Assembly: GCF_001653135.1 (NCBI RefSeq)
Contig: NZ_BDDS01000010.1
Coordinates: 48,959-112,958 of the forward strand
Length of the DNA: 64,000 nt
Direction of reading: 5' to 3'
Origin: Pseudoalteromonas neustonica
GTDB taxonomy: Bacteria; Pseudomonadota; Gammaproteobacteria; Enterobacterales; Alteromonadaceae
Shown here: one piece after another, positions 16,478-26,888 of the stretch
Layout: each line of letters starts with the position of its first letter
Position numbering within the stretch: position 1 is the stretch's first letter
Made by a program: the position numbers and the translations under genes
The notes under the pieces: generated by a model
Seen by the model: the letters and a program-made list of their open reading frames with translations, nothing else
The model's database searches: none
Told to the model about the DNA's origin: nothing

Positions 16478-18903
16478 ATGCAAAAAATACCATTGATACG
16501 TTACATACTCTTTACTGTGTTGCTAACTATGATAACCCAAGCGCACGCAGCAATTAAGTCTATAAATGATTTTACTGAACAAATGAATCATTTTCCGGGC
16601 TATTTCTCTTTTTACTACGATAATGAAAACGGTAAAATTTACTTAAAAGTAGATAAACTGAAACAGCAATTTTTACTACAACAAAGTTTACCTTACGGTG
16701 TTGGCTCTAACGATATTGGCCTGGACCGAGGCCAACTTGGCAATACACATTTAGTGCAGTTTGAGCGCTTTGGCGACAAAGTGATGCTCAGAGCAATCAA
16801 TACTTATTATCGTGCAAATACCACAAATAAAGCTGAACAAAAAAGTATAAAAGAAGCGTTTGCATCAAGTATTTTAGCGGGTTTTAAAGTTGTTGCACAA
16901 AACCCACAAGCCGTATTGATTACACTCCTTATTTATTGAGTGATGTACATGGTGTAAGCCGAACACTCGCTGCGCGTAAACAAGGTAACTTTAGTTTAGA
17001 CGAAAATCGCAGTGCTGTGCTTGTTGAACGTTCAAAAGCGTTTGTTAAAAACACTGAGCTTGAGGCTGTACTCACTTTTAAAGGCTCTCAACCGGGGGAA
17101 TTTATTCGTCAAGTAAGTGCCGACCCTTATGCATTAACTGTGCATATGCATCATTCATTAATTCAATTACCTGATGATAATTACACACCGCGTAAATTTC
17201 ACCCTCAATCGGGGTATTGGAGTATTGAACACAAAGACTATGCAGCGCCTTTGAGCGAGTCAATGCTGGTACGGTATATACCGCGTCATCGTCTTAGTAA
17301 AAAAGATCCCTCATTACCGATAAGCGATCCTGTTGAGCCGATTACTTATTATTTAGATCCAGGTGTTCCTGAGCCAGTAAAAACCGCTTTATTAGACGGT
17401 GCTAAGTGGTGGGATGATGCGTTTGCTCAAGCAGGTTATAAAAATGCTTTTATTGTAAAAGTGTTACCAGATGATGCGGATCCGATGGATATTCGCTACA
17501 ACGTTATTCAATGGGTACATCGTGCTACACGCGGATGGTCTTATGGAAGCTCCGTAATTGATCCTCGCACCGGGGAAATTTTAAAAGGCCATGTAACGCT
17601 TGGCTCGTTACGCGTTCGCCAAGATATATTAATAGCAGAAGCCTTAGCTGCGCCTTACTTAGAGGGTAACGAAGTTGCTAAAACCCTACAAGCAATGGCT
17701 TTAGATCGTATTCGCCAGCTTAGCGCTCATGAAATTGGTCATACCCTTGGTATAGCCCATAACTTTTCAGCATCAGTGGCCGATCGCGCATCAGTGATGG
17801 ATTACCCACACCCATTATTAAGCTTTACAGATAAAGGTGAACTTGATGTTAGTCGTGGTTATGCACATGGTATGGGGCAGTGGGACACGCAAGTTATAAA
17901 ATATGGTTACAGTGATTTCACTAATCTTGATGAAGACGCTGAACTTGCTGCTATTTTGGCTGATAATAAAGCCAAGGGGCTTGAGTTTATCTCTGATACC
18001 GATGCACGTGCAAAAGGCGGTGCTCACCCAACAGCACACCTTTGGGATAATGGGGCATCGCCAAGTGATGAGTTAACGCGTGTACTGGCTGTGCGAAAAC
18101 TTGCTTTGGCTAATTTTGGTATTAAAAATATTAAAACGGGCGTGTCGATTTCACAGTTAGAAGAAATGTTAGTGCCACTTTATTTATTTCATCGTTATCA
18201 AGTTGAGTCTGCGGTTAAATTAATTGCAGGTGTTGATTATGACTATGAAGTACGGGGTGATACCGCGATAAAAGGTGCGCAAGTTGTTGAAAAACGAACT
18301 CAGCAGCTTGCTCTAACAGCTATCTTTGAAACATTACATGCAGATAATTTAGTGTTGCCTGAGTCTATTTTAGCGCTGATCCCACCAAAGGCGTATGGTG
18401 AGTCTAAAAATCGAGAAAGCATTGTAGGTCGCACGGGGTTAACGCTTGATGCCATGGCACTTCCTGAAGTGGCGGCGCAACATAGCTTATCTTTATTGCT
18501 TAATAGCCAGCGTTTAAACCGTTTGGCGCAACAACAAGTGCGCAGTGATGCATTTTTTAGTCTGGATGAATTACTTGCAAAAGTGTATCAGCAAGTGTTT
18601 TTAATTCAGAGTAAAAAAGGCATGGCAGGTAAAATTGACCAGCGAGTACAACTTCTTACTGCCAAACAGTTCGCTGACTTAGTGGCCAGTGATAAAGTAG
18701 CGCCAGAAGTGCAAGCTCAGCTGCGTTATTACTTAGTAAAATTGAATAAAGTCTACCAGCAGGATTCACTACTAAGCAGTGCCAGTGTAGGCGATAGTGC
18801 GTTTAAACAGTATTTAGCTGATCAAATAAGTCAATTTTTAAAAACAGGGCAATGGCCTGAAAACTTTAAAGCATTACCAATTCCACCGGGTTCACCTATT
18901 TAA
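16478..18903 (+). pseudogene. Zinc-dependent metalloprotease (DUF5117/DUF4953 type) split by a frameshift
   Basis: One gene appears in two frames. The first part (16478-16939) has a signal peptide (cleavage near AHAA) and the DUF5117 core GSNDIGLDRGQLG. The second part continues in another frame with SDVHGVSRTLAARKQG and the metzincin-like zinc site HEIGHTLGIAHNF of DUF4953 (bases 17728-17766). Around 16912-16923 the frame that encodes AVL is replaced by the frame encoding DYTPYLLSDVHG, consistent with loss of 1 or 4 bases near GTATTGATTAC. No ribosome-binding site supports a separate second gene. It is either a recent inactivation or a sequencing error; the remainder looks intact. Confidence 0.8.
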
Positions 18904-18905
18904 AT

Positions 18906-18966
18906 GTAGGCGCGGGTTTATCCCGCGCACTTGAGGCACCCATGCGCGATGTAAAATCGCGCCTAC
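18906..18966. repeat. REP-like double hairpin with terminal inverted repeats
   Basis: The element begins GTAGGCGCG and ends CGCGCCTAC, a perfect 9-bp inverted repeat. It holds two GC-rich hairpins: GCGCGGG/CCCGCGC and GCGCGAT/ATCGCGC. It sits just after the metalloprotease stop. A related half-element lies at 60126. Confidence 0.75.
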
Positions 18967-19037
18967 CATTTTTCTTGCATAAAACTGGTTTTTTGTTAAC
19001 CTAGCCACCTTCCATTTTTAGTCTTTTTGAGGTGTTT

Positions 19038-19811
19038 ATGGCGTTTTTATCTCGGTCGATATTGGCGTTATCTATAGCACTTTCAAGTCTGCATCTTTCT
19101 GCCCAAGCTCAGTGTGAAGTTGAATTAGGTCATGGTTTAATCATCACCGACGATATTATTCGTATTGTTGATAAAGGCCAAACACGCGTCCAAATTAATA
19201 ATGATAATCAATTGTTTATCCGTGGTTATTGGATTGACTTAAGTAATGAGGAAAGTTTGGTTTTAGCCCAGTTTAGTGCCGGTATTCGCGATACTGTGCC
19301 AGAGTTAGTTGAGCTGGCTACTGATGGTGTTAATCTGGGTTTAAGTGCGATTGAGCAGGTTGTTGAAGGTATGTCTGATAAAGAACCTGAAGTACTAAAA
19401 ACACAACTGCAGTACGTAGAGCGTGCATTAATGGATAAATTTAAACGCGGTGATGACTTCTTTTTCATCGCGCCGCAATCATTATCTAAAATTGATGATT
19501 TTTTTACCGAAGAGATCAGTAAAAAAATTCACTCAGCGGTACATGGCTCATTAGGTGCAATTTTGGTTTCACTTGGTGATGCGTTTAAGTCACGTGAAGG
19601 TAATATTGAAGATCGAATCAACGACATGGGTTTACGTATGGATATTATTTCGAAAGAAATTGATAAATCATTACAAAAAAAAGCTCACCAATTAGAGCTT
19701 AAAGCCTCAGAATATTGTGAGTGTTTAAATTCGTTAGATATAACAGAATCGCGCTTACAAACGATTGTGCCAGATCTTGCCGATTTTGATTTAGTGCAAA
19801 TAAAATCGTAA
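19038..19811 (+). CDS. DUF2884 (YggN) family periplasmic protein
   Basis: A protein of about 257 residues with a signal peptide (cleavage near SAQAQ) followed by the DUF2884 pattern CEVELGHGLIITDDIIRI and a long helical C-terminal region. The function is not established; E. coli YggN is a relative. The ATG at 19038 is preferred to the GTG at 19032 because GAGG at 19029-19032 gives correct ribosome-binding spacing only for the ATG. It converges with the glutaredoxin-like gene, leaving 3 bp between the stops. Confidence 0.8.
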   Translation: MAFLSRSILALSIALSSLHLSAQAQCEVELGHGLIITDDIIRIVDKGQTRVQINNDNQLFIRGYWIDLSNEESLVLAQFSAGIRDTVPELVELATDGVNLGLSAIEQVVEGMSDKEPEVLKTQLQYVERALMDKFKRGDDFFFIAPQSLSKIDDFFTEEISKKIHSAVHGSLGAILVSLGDAFKSREGNIEDRINDMGLRMDIISKEIDKSLQKKAHQLELKASEYCECLNSLDITESRLQTIVPDLADFDLVQIKS

Positions 19812-19814
19812 TTT

Positions 19815-20213
19815 CTATGTAGCGATTATATTTGAGTCTGTAAGTTTTTGTTTAATTGGTCCTTCAAAGAAACCTCTGAAAAGCATGTTTTCTATAATTA
19901 TTAAAGGAAAGCCGTCGCCGGAAAGTTGTTCAAACTCCTTTAAGCCTTGCGGGTTTTTTTCTATATCAACTTCGATATATTCGACGTGGTGTTTATCTAA
20001 CATTTCTTTAGCTTTTGCACAAAATTCACACCAATCAACAGTATAAATTTTTACCTTATTTATATCAGTGATACCAACATGTTGATAATTGCCAACCTCT
20101 ATAGCAGGTTCTTCGAAAAAGCGCTTAACAGTGGGTAAAACAAACTGACCTACCAAGGCACCTAAGCTGAGTGTAATAAAAAAAATAGTCGTGTATTTAG
20201 CAAGTGATTTCAT
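19815..20213 (-). CDS. Membrane-anchored glutaredoxin-like protein
   Basis: A 132-residue protein with an N-terminal hydrophobic anchor (about residues 8-27) and a glutaredoxin fold. The redox motif is C-E-F-C in KIYTVDWCEFCAKAK, followed by the cis-proline segment GDGFPLIII and the expected VEYIEVDIEKNP. The anchor suggests that the redox domain faces the periplasm, unusual for glutaredoxins, though a cytoplasmic orientation is possible. It is 51 bp downstream of a small exported protein with six cysteines and probably co-transcribed with it, so that protein may be its substrate. Confidence 0.75.
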   Translation of the reverse strand: MKSLAKYTTIFFITLSLGALVGQFVLPTVKRFFEEPAIEVGNYQHVGITDINKVKIYTVDWCEFCAKAKEMLDKHHVEYIEVDIEKNPQGLKEFEQLSGDGFPLIIIENMLFRGFFEGPIKQKLTDSNIIAT

Positions 20214-20264
20214 TGATGTATTTTCGTTACGTTAGTTGGTAAGGGGGGTAATCCCCCCTCTGAT

Positions 20265-20483
20265 TTAACTACTACATTTACTTATACAGTTTGCTTTTAC
20301 GTCTCTGCAGTTTAAGTAAGAATTATTCGATGACATTGCGCATTTATAATATTCATAGCCGCAATAATTATCTATAGAGCCATAGGGCTCCCAGTTGCAG
20401 TCACTAACTGCTGAAACAGTTGCTGTCATTCCAATACCAAATGACAGTCCTAGAATTGCTGTTAAGAGTTTCTTTTTTTTCAT
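20265..20483 (-). CDS. Small secreted cysteine-rich protein
   Basis: A 72-residue protein with a clear signal peptide (KKKKLL start, cleavage after VSA near residue 26). The mature part of about 46 residues has six cysteines, three aromatic-rich turns (NYCGYEYYKC) and little else. I do not recognise the family. An even number of cysteines suggests three disulfides, as in small exported toxins, pheromones or structural proteins. The next gene encodes a glutaredoxin-like protein. A GGGGGG/CCCCCC hairpin lies right after the stop (20242-20257). Confidence 0.65.
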   Translation of the reverse strand: MKKKKLLTAILGLSFGIGMTATVSAVSDCNWEPYGSIDNYCGYEYYKCAMSSNNSYLNCRDVKANCISKCSS

Positions 20484-20608
20484 TACTAGTTCCTTATTAG
20501 TTAAGAATTCGGAAACGCTTACTACCTTTTCCAGTCCCTAAAGTACCGACCAAAGACAGCGTTGTCAATTTGTTTTTTTTAATGTTTTTATAACATTAAA
20601 GTTACATT

Positions 20609-22237
20609 TTAGGAGCTGAATTTACCTGTTTGCTCTTCTAAATCATTCGTTAAACCTTTTATTAAATCAGTCGCCGCGTGAGCTTGATGAGATACATTCG
20701 CTGTTTGTGAAGCGGTATCTGAAATTGTCACAATCCGTTTGGCTGTATCTTCACCTGCATCAAGTTGTTCTTTCGCCGCAATAGCAATTTGGTGGCTCAT
20801 TTGTGCAATGGCACTAAGGGATGATGCAACGCGTTGTAGTTCTTCACTGGCATTTTTAGACTTCGCAACCGTTTGTTCGCTAGTCGCAATACTCAGGTTT
20901 ACAGATGTTTTAGCGTCTTGCGTAGCCGTTTGTAGTTTGCCAATCATATTACGAATTTCTTCGGTGCTGGTTTGCGTGCGTTGTGCGAGTTGGCGAACTT
21001 CATCGGCCACAACGGCAAAACCACGGCCTTGCTCACCGGCTCGGGCCGCTTCAATTGCAGCATTAAGTGCAAGTAGGTTAGTTTGTTCGGCAATACTTTG
21101 AATGACACTCAGTACATTGGCAATGTTGTTAACTTCGTCATCAAGTGTTTGGATATTATTACCAGCGCTGTCAATTTGCTTTTCAAGAAGTACAATTGTT
21201 TCCGCCGCTTCGGTTGTTAAATCGTTGGCTTTTTGCCCTTGATTTTCAGCTTCTTGAACAGAGTAGGCTGCTTGTTCTGCATGCTCAACAACAGTTTGTG
21301 CAGAGGCCGTAAGCTCAGTGATAGCTGATGCGACCATATGCGTTTCTTCATTTAGGCTCAGTGTTAGTTTATCAAGTTCAGTTGAGCGTGACTCGTTATC
21401 AAAGCTTTGACTTTTAAGGCTATCAGTGACGTCTTTAATACTGCCTACTACACCACGTAAACCTTGCTGCATATATTGCATGGCTGCAATAATGCTCTCA
21501 GGTGGCGCGTCTGTACGAATATGTGAGTTTAAATTGCCACGAGACACTTGTTTTACTATATCTATAACTTCAGTGACCTCGCCGCCAAGTGCATTGCTCA
21601 AAGCAATACCAAAGCGAGCAATTGCAATAGTTAAAACAATTGCAATAACAAGGGATAAGCCTAGTAACCACTTTGCGGTATTCCAATAACGCTCGTCGAC
21701 TTCTTTAGCACTAATGCCAGTACCTACATACCAACCAAAGTAGGGTGTTTTCTGTACTACTGAGGTCAAATCAACTGTTTCGCCATCACGGACTGAATCC
21801 CAGTGGTAAGTAATAATTTTATTCGTTTGACGACCAACTAATTGCTCAACCATACGACCAATACTTTTACCGCTGGCATCTTGAAAATCATTAAAGCTCG
21901 TACCATGCAGTTGGGGATCGTGAGGAGTGGCAATAAAGTCAAGCTCGTCATTTACCACGTAAACATATTCAGAATCATGGTATTTGTTTTCACGAAGCAT
22001 GTTAGTTGCAAATTCGCGGGCTTGCTCTTGGGTTAATTGTCCATTTTGAGCGAGTAACTCAAATTGTGCGACAATATTGCTGGTACTTTTCATGAGCTGA
22101 TTTATACGCGCAATATTATCGGTTTCGCTAGCGTGGCGCAGCGACTGTAAGCCAAGTAATGCAATAGCATTAAGTGCTATAAACATCGCCCCAGCAAATA
22201 GGATAGTTTTTGTTCTTAATGCTAAACCTGACAGCAC
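20609..22237 (-). CDS. Methyl-accepting chemotaxis protein with single Cache domain
   Basis: A 542-residue inner-membrane chemoreceptor. It has an N-terminal TM helix (about 10-30), a periplasmic sCache_2-type sensor (about 35-185; [19 protein letters not shown] and [10 protein letters not shown]), a second TM (about 190-212), a HAMP linker and the methyl-accepting signalling domain with the conserved hairpin tip [20 protein letters not shown]. It has no C-terminal CheR-binding pentapeptide. It is monocistronic and its ligand is unknown; sCache_2 sensors often bind small carboxylates. Confidence 0.93.
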   Translation of the reverse strand: MLSGLALRTKTILFAGAMFIALNAIALLGLQSLRHASETDNIARINQLMKSTSNIVAQFELLAQNGQLTQEQAREFATNMLRENKYHDSEYVYVVNDELDFIATPHDPQLHGTSFNDFQDASGKSIGRMVEQLVGRQTNKIITYHWDSVRDGETVDLTSVVQKTPYFGWYVGTGISAKEVDERYWNTAKWLLGLSLVIAIVLTIAIARFGIALSNALGGEVTEVIDIVKQVSRGNLNSHIRTDAPPESIIAAMQYMQQGLRGVVGSIKDVTDSLKSQSFDNESRSTELDKLTLSLNEETHMVASAITELTASAQTVVEHAEQAAYSVQEAENQGQKANDLTTEAAETIVLLEKQIDSAGNNIQTLDDEVNNIANVLSVIQSIAEQTNLLALNAAIEAARAGEQGRGFAVVADEVRQLAQRTQTSTEEIRNMIGKLQTATQDAKTSVNLSIATSEQTVAKSKNASEELQRVASSLSAIAQMSHQIAIAAKEQLDAGEDTAKRIVTISDTASQTANVSHQAHAATDLIKGLTNDLEEQTGKFSS

Positions 22238-22362
22238 ATTGAGCCCCTTATTTATATTATGACCCTAAATTTCTACCATGTTTATCGACCCGTTGTCAGA
22301 TTTAATTAATGATTATTAGGGAGTTTTACGTGATTTTTACTCAAGTTAAAAAACTTGCTGAA

Positions 22363-23070
22363 TTAAAGATTAACCTCTTCAGACGTTAATTGTCGATACT
22401 CACCACTTTTTAAAGAGTGCTCTAGTTCAATACCGTCTATTTTCTCTCTATGTAACTCAACAACTTTATTGCCTACGGCTGCAAGCATTCGTTTAACTTG
22501 ATGGTATTTACCTTCGCTAATTGATAAGCGTAAGCTAAAAGTAGCAAGTTGCTCTGCAATGGCTGGCCTTGTGATTTCTTTTTCGTTATGTAGTTGTATA
22601 CCTTGACGAAGTTGTTCTAGTGCATCTTCAGTTATTGGCTCTATGGTTTCAATTAGGTAAGTTTTAAACTTATTGTGTTTTGGTGAGGTAATTCTATGAG
22701 ACCAATCGCCATCGTTGGTGATCAAGACTAATCCTGTTGTATCGATATCAAGGCGACCGGCAACATGAAAATCACTCATGTTAGGTTCATCAAATAAATC
22801 AAATACGGTGGGATGCATGTCATCTTTGTTGGCACATATATAACCCACCGGTTTATTTAGCATGAAATAGCGCTTACCCAAAAATACAAGAGGCTTGCCT
22901 TGCCAGGTTACTTCATCTGTTGCTTTGATTGATAGATCAGGTGCGGTCGCGAGTTCTCCATTAACTAATGCAAATTTGCTTTTAAGCCCGGCTTTGACTT
23001 TTGTACGTGGGATCTCAGCAAGGTGGCTAATGAATTTATCTAAGCGGCAAGGGAATTTCATTGGGTTCAC
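22363..23070 (-). CDS. rsuA: 16S rRNA pseudouridine(516) synthase
   Basis: A 235-residue enzyme that converts U516 of 16S rRNA to pseudouridine during small-subunit maturation. It has an N-terminal S4-like RNA-binding segment (RLDKFISHLAEIPRTKVK) and the RsuA/RluB catalytic domain with the nucleophilic Asp in GRLDIDTTGL. The motif LNKPVGYIC and the C-terminal SEGKYHQVKRMLAAVGNKV are typical. The length is close to E. coli RsuA (231). Only 49 bp separate it from the divergent zapE gene, so they share a promoter region. Confidence 0.9.
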   Translation of the reverse strand: MNPMKFPCRLDKFISHLAEIPRTKVKAGLKSKFALVNGELATAPDLSIKATDEVTWQGKPLVFLGKRYFMLNKPVGYICANKDDMHPTVFDLFDEPNMSDFHVAGRLDIDTTGLVLITNDGDWSHRITSPKHNKFKTYLIETIEPITEDALEQLRQGIQLHNEKEITRPAIAEQLATFSLRLSISEGKYHQVKRMLAAVGNKVVELHREKIDGIELEHSLKSGEYRQLTSEEVNL

Positions 23071-23119
23071 ATTTTTAGTCGGCTACAATGGCGGCGATTA
23101 TAGCCGATAGTGATATACC

Positions 23120-24241
23120 ATGACAGTATCAAGCGGACAAATATTACAGTATTACAATACACAAATCACCATGGGTGAACTTGAGCTTGATACTGCGCAG
23201 TTAAAGGCTGTAACGGCACTTGATGAGTTAGCAAACGCTTTACAGACACCCCTAAAATGGTGGCAGCCACCGCTTGTTGTACAGGGGGTTTATTTGCATG
23301 GGCCTGTCGGGCGAGGCAAATCGATGTTGATGGATGTATTTTATACTCGCGTGATGATTTCACAAAAAACGCGTCTACACTTCCATCATTTTATCGCGCA
23401 AGTACATCAGCGTTTAGCGCAATTACAAGGAATTAAAAACCCGTTAGATCAAATAGCCAAAGAGTGGTCAGCCAATCTTAAATTAATATGTTTTGATGAG
23501 TTTTTTGTTTCTGACATTGGCGACGCGATGATCATGGCTGGGTTATTTAAAGCATTATTTGTAAGACAGGTCGTGCTTGTTGCAACTTCTAACTGTCAAC
23601 CAGAACAGCTTTATTACAATGGCCTGCAAAGGGCGCGGTTTTTACCTACGATAGAATTAATTAAGCGGCATTGTCATATTATAGATGTAGCGGGAGAGGT
23701 CGATCACCGTTTTAGATTTGGCCAATTAGCGACGCATTACTTTGTTGGGGCTTTAGAGCGTACATTAATCTCGCACTTTAAAAGCTCTGAAAACCATATA
23801 AGGCAAGGCTCAAATATTAGCGTCTGTGGTCGTAATATGACGTACTTAGTGCGCAGTGAAAATGCCATTATGTTCGACTTTATGGCGCTTTGCTCAGGAG
23901 CTCGTAGCACCGCAGATTATATTTATTTAGCGCAACATTTTACGCGTATTTATATTGCAAACGTGCCAGTTATGGGAGCAAGTGCGACAAATAAACAAAT
24001 AGTGCATGGTATTGAAGATAGCTATCAACGTGAGAAACAAGATTTACAAGAGCATACACTCGATGACGAAGCGAGACGCTTTATTGCGTTAGTGGATGAG
24101 TTTTATGATCGCGGTAAGCTATTGGTGATTGGTGCCGATGTTGCTATTGCACAGCTCTATCAAGGTAAAAAATTGGCTTTTGAATATGCACGAACTGAAT
24201 CTCGATTGGTTGAGATGCAAAGTTGGCCATTTATAAATTAA
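23120..24241 (+). CDS. zapE: Cell division protein ZapE (AFG1-like ATPase)
   Basis: A 373-residue P-loop ATPase that affects Z-ring stability during division, mainly under stress. Walker A is GPVGRGKSML near residue 61 and Walker B is LICFDEFFVSD. The HFHHFIAQVHQRL segment and the C-terminal SRLVEMQS are family features. The length matches E. coli ZapE (375). It is divergent from rsuA and followed by a weak hairpin (AAAGGCA..TGCCTTT, 24244-24272). Confidence 0.9.
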   Translation: MTVSSGQILQYYNTQITMGELELDTAQLKAVTALDELANALQTPLKWWQPPLVVQGVYLHGPVGRGKSMLMDVFYTRVMISQKTRLHFHHFIAQVHQRLAQLQGIKNPLDQIAKEWSANLKLICFDEFFVSDIGDAMIMAGLFKALFVRQVVLVATSNCQPEQLYYNGLQRARFLPTIELIKRHCHIIDVAGEVDHRFRFGQLATHYFVGALERTLISHFKSSENHIRQGSNISVCGRNMTYLVRSENAIMFDFMALCSGARSTADYIYLAQHFTRIYIANVPVMGASATNKQIVHGIEDSYQREKQDLQEHTLDDEARRFIALVDEFYDRGKLLVIGADVAIAQLYQGKKLAFEYARTESRLVEMQSWPFIN

Positions 24242-24738
24242 AAAAGGCAGGCTTTTTCAAGCCATGCCTTTGGTAACAACCTAGTAGGAATATAATCTAG
24301 CTCAATTTAAATCGAGCTAGGTATAAATTTATAAAGCTAATTATATTTTTAATATATTTAGCTATCCATCGATAGTCACAATGCTAGACATTCACTTCCA
24401 CTAAAAAGGATGAGAATTATTTTATTATCTAAGGCTGTGACTGTTAGTACGCTCACTACTTTGGACGGGCAGAACAAAGATTTAGTTAACGTTTTAACGA
24501 ATAGATTTGTACAGGCAATGTTTTATGCAATTGCGGACAAAAACTCAATAAAGAATGGCTCGTTTATTTCCCTATTTTATATCTATTTTATATCTATTCA
24601 TTAAAAAACAAATGGTTACATGTTTATTTTTGGTGGCTCTTAAAACACGTTTATTTAATTTGTTGAGTAACTTTGCTTTTTGTCACTATAAAAGGGTATC
24701 CTTTCTGGTATCTAAATTGGAGGTGTTAATAGCCGTTT
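24242..24738. other. Intergenic region between zapE and the CadC/ToxR-like regulator
   Basis: About 500 AT-rich bases hold no convincing gene. There is a bulged zapE terminator hairpin at 24244-24272 and a promoter candidate near 24663. Short open frames here lack start signals and family resemblance. Confidence 0.6.
24663..24692 (+). promoter_or_regulatory. Sigma70-type promoter candidate for the CadC/ToxR-like regulator
   Basis: TTGAGT, an 18-bp spacer and TATAAA lie 47-76 bp upstream of the start codon, on the only strand that has a gene downstream. Assigned by eye. Confidence 0.4.
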
Positions 24739-26865
24739 ATGAATATGAATCAGCCGTTTCTGTTAGGACCTTGTCGAGTTTTACCCTCTGAGAATAAATT
24801 AGGTTGTGCAAATGTTGAAGTGGTCTTACAACCAAAGTTCATAGAGCTATTGTGTTTTTTAGTTTCTCGCTACCCAGAAGCCGTTACTCGTGAAGAGTTA
24901 ATTGAAAATGTATGGAATGGTAATAGCTATGTAGGTGAAAAAGCACTTACGAATGCTATTTGGCACCTGAGAAAAGCATTTAAAGAGCTTGACCCCGATA
25001 CTATTTATATTGAAACACTTCGTAAAACAGGGTACCGAATTACGCTAACGCCATGCTCTTTAACCCAAAATGAATTAGTAGCAATACCCACTAAAAAAAG
25101 TATATTTTCTCGTTTTTCATCAATGCAAGTTATATGTGCTGTTATTACAGTTATTGTGTTTGTTACTAGCCCCTTTTATTTCCTACATGATAACTCTAGC
25201 AAAACTCGCAATTACAAAACACGCTTAACTGATCATATTGAAACACTAACTACAAGCCCAGGGCGAGAGCTGTTTCCGGGGGTATCAAACGACAACCATT
25301 TATTAGTGTACTCATGGGGAGAGCCGGGTGAACTTGCCAACCTTTATTTACAGGATTTATTTTCTCCCGAGCAAGCTGCTATTGCTTTAACAAATAGCGA
25401 TGGTATTGAAGGGCGTGCCGTTTTTAGTCCTGATCAGCAACGTATTTATTATTATCGGCGTTCAGATGGTGGTAAATGTGACATTATTGAACAAACACTT
25501 AGTGGTGCAGCTACAAAGTTGCTCGGTAGCTGCGCTGTAAATTTTACGACAGATTTAGATATTAGCGCTCAAGGTGATAAGTTGGTCTACATCAGCGAGC
25601 GAACAGTTGACGGGACGCTCAGTTCAGAGCTCAATATTATTAACTTATCATCAGATAAAGCCGTTAGCCAAGTACCGTGCAAACAAGCGTGTAATATTCA
25701 GGATGAATCAGTGGCTTTTTCTCCAGATGGTACAAAATTGGTTGTTTCACGCAATTTACCCGATGGCCACGAAGAATTATTTTTAATCGATATTAGTAGC
25801 GGTGATACACAACAACTCACATCAGGCTTTTTGGATCTTCGAGGGGTAGATTGGCATCCCCAAAAGAGTCAGCTGGTATTCTCTGCGGTAGAACATGGGC
25901 AGCGCCAAGGCTACTTTTATCATTTAGATACAAATATTATTCAGGATTCAAAGGTTACAGGGCTAAGTTACCCTGAATATGCAGACGATGGGACTTTATA
26001 TTTTCATCAGTGGCATACAGATTCAACGCTTATGCGGGTTGAGTTGGGGGACAATGTTGCCAGCTCTCCATTTCCAGTGCTATCCACTGATTTTAATATG
26101 CGTTATGCAGATTTTAATGAATTAAAAAATAAGTTTACGTTTATCTCTAATGAATCTAATGAAAGTGAATTATGGATAGCGGATCAAGATGGTACAAATC
26201 GACGGCAGTTAACTGATTTTAAGTCGGGTATTTTTAATCCTATTTGGTCACCTGATGGACGTTACATTGCTTTTACATTATTCATAAAAGGCAAAAATCA
26301 GCTTTATATATATGATTTTGAAAAACAAGTAAGTGAGCAGTTAAAGACCGGTTTTAAGTACCATGCAAAAGTGTCATGGGGGAAAGACAGTCAAACTGTT
26401 TTAGTGTCGGATAGTAAATATGTGCATCGTTTTAACCTTAATGGTAAAAACTTAGGCAAAATGATTGAGCAGCCTGCTTATTATGCTTATGAAACGCAGC
26501 AAGGTGATTTAATTTTTGCTAAGCCGAGCGCTAAACAGCTTTGGGTTAAATATGCAGATTCAGGTAGGGAAGAAGTGCTAGTGCCAAATATAAACTTGTC
26601 GAATGATTTGGCATGGCATTATGTTAAAGCGGATGAAACAAGCCTTGCGCGGATTTATTATTTTAATGTAGATCGGGCTGATTACCGTTTGAGTTATTAC
26701 GATTTAGCAAACCAAAGCCATCATGATGTTATGCGCTTACCCGAGCGGGCATTTAGCCGAGCATCAGGGCTGACTTATATAGCTCAATCTGGTTGGTTAG
26801 TTTACAGCGCTTATAAATCACCACAAATAGATATAAAGCGCATTAAAGCTCAGTATTTACCTTGA
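24739..26865 (+). CDS. CadC/ToxR-like membrane transcription regulator with TolB-type propeller
   Basis: A 708-residue one-component regulator. The N-terminal OmpR-type winged helix (residues about 8-110) has the family ending YIETLRKTGYRI. A single TM helix at about 127-150 puts a long beta-propeller in the periplasm, with repeats of PD40 type (FSPDGTKLVVSR, WSPDGRYIAFTL). This layout (cytoplasmic DNA-binding domain, periplasmic sensor) is that of CadC and ToxR, with an unknown signal. Start 24739 follows an in-frame stop at 24730; a GGAGG further upstream is too distant to decide the start. No adjacent obvious target gene is seen. Confidence 0.85.
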   Translation: MNMNQPFLLGPCRVLPSENKLGCANVEVVLQPKFIELLCFLVSRYPEAVTREELIENVWNGNSYVGEKALTNAIWHLRKAFKELDPDTIYIETLRKTGYRITLTPCSLTQNELVAIPTKKSIFSRFSSMQVICAVITVIVFVTSPFYFLHDNSSKTRNYKTRLTDHIETLTTSPGRELFPGVSNDNHLLVYSWGEPGELANLYLQDLFSPEQAAIALTNSDGIEGRAVFSPDQQRIYYYRRSDGGKCDIIEQTLSGAATKLLGSCAVNFTTDLDISAQGDKLVYISERTVDGTLSSELNIINLSSDKAVSQVPCKQACNIQDESVAFSPDGTKLVVSRNLPDGHEELFLIDISSGDTQQLTSGFLDLRGVDWHPQKSQLVFSAVEHGQRQGYFYHLDTNIIQDSKVTGLSYPEYADDGTLYFHQWHTDSTLMRVELGDNVASSPFPVLSTDFNMRYADFNELKNKFTFISNESNESELWIADQDGTNRRQLTDFKSGIFNPIWSPDGRYIAFTLFIKGKNQLYIYDFEKQVSEQLKTGFKYHAKVSWGKDSQTVLVSDSKYVHRFNLNGKNLGKMIEQPAYYAYETQQGDLIFAKPSAKQLWVKYADSGREEVLVPNINLSNDLAWHYVKADETSLARIYYFNVDRADYRLSYYDLANQSHHDVMRLPERAFSRASGLTYIAQSGWLVYSAYKSPQIDIKRIKAQYLP

Positions 26866-26888
26866 GCTATATCGATTAAAAAGTACCG

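Noticed and set aside
24410..24604. Short frame of 64 codons upstream of the CadC/ToxR-like regulator
   Set aside because: AT-rich stretch without a recognised domain; it has an AAAGGATG start context by chance but no protein-like composition.
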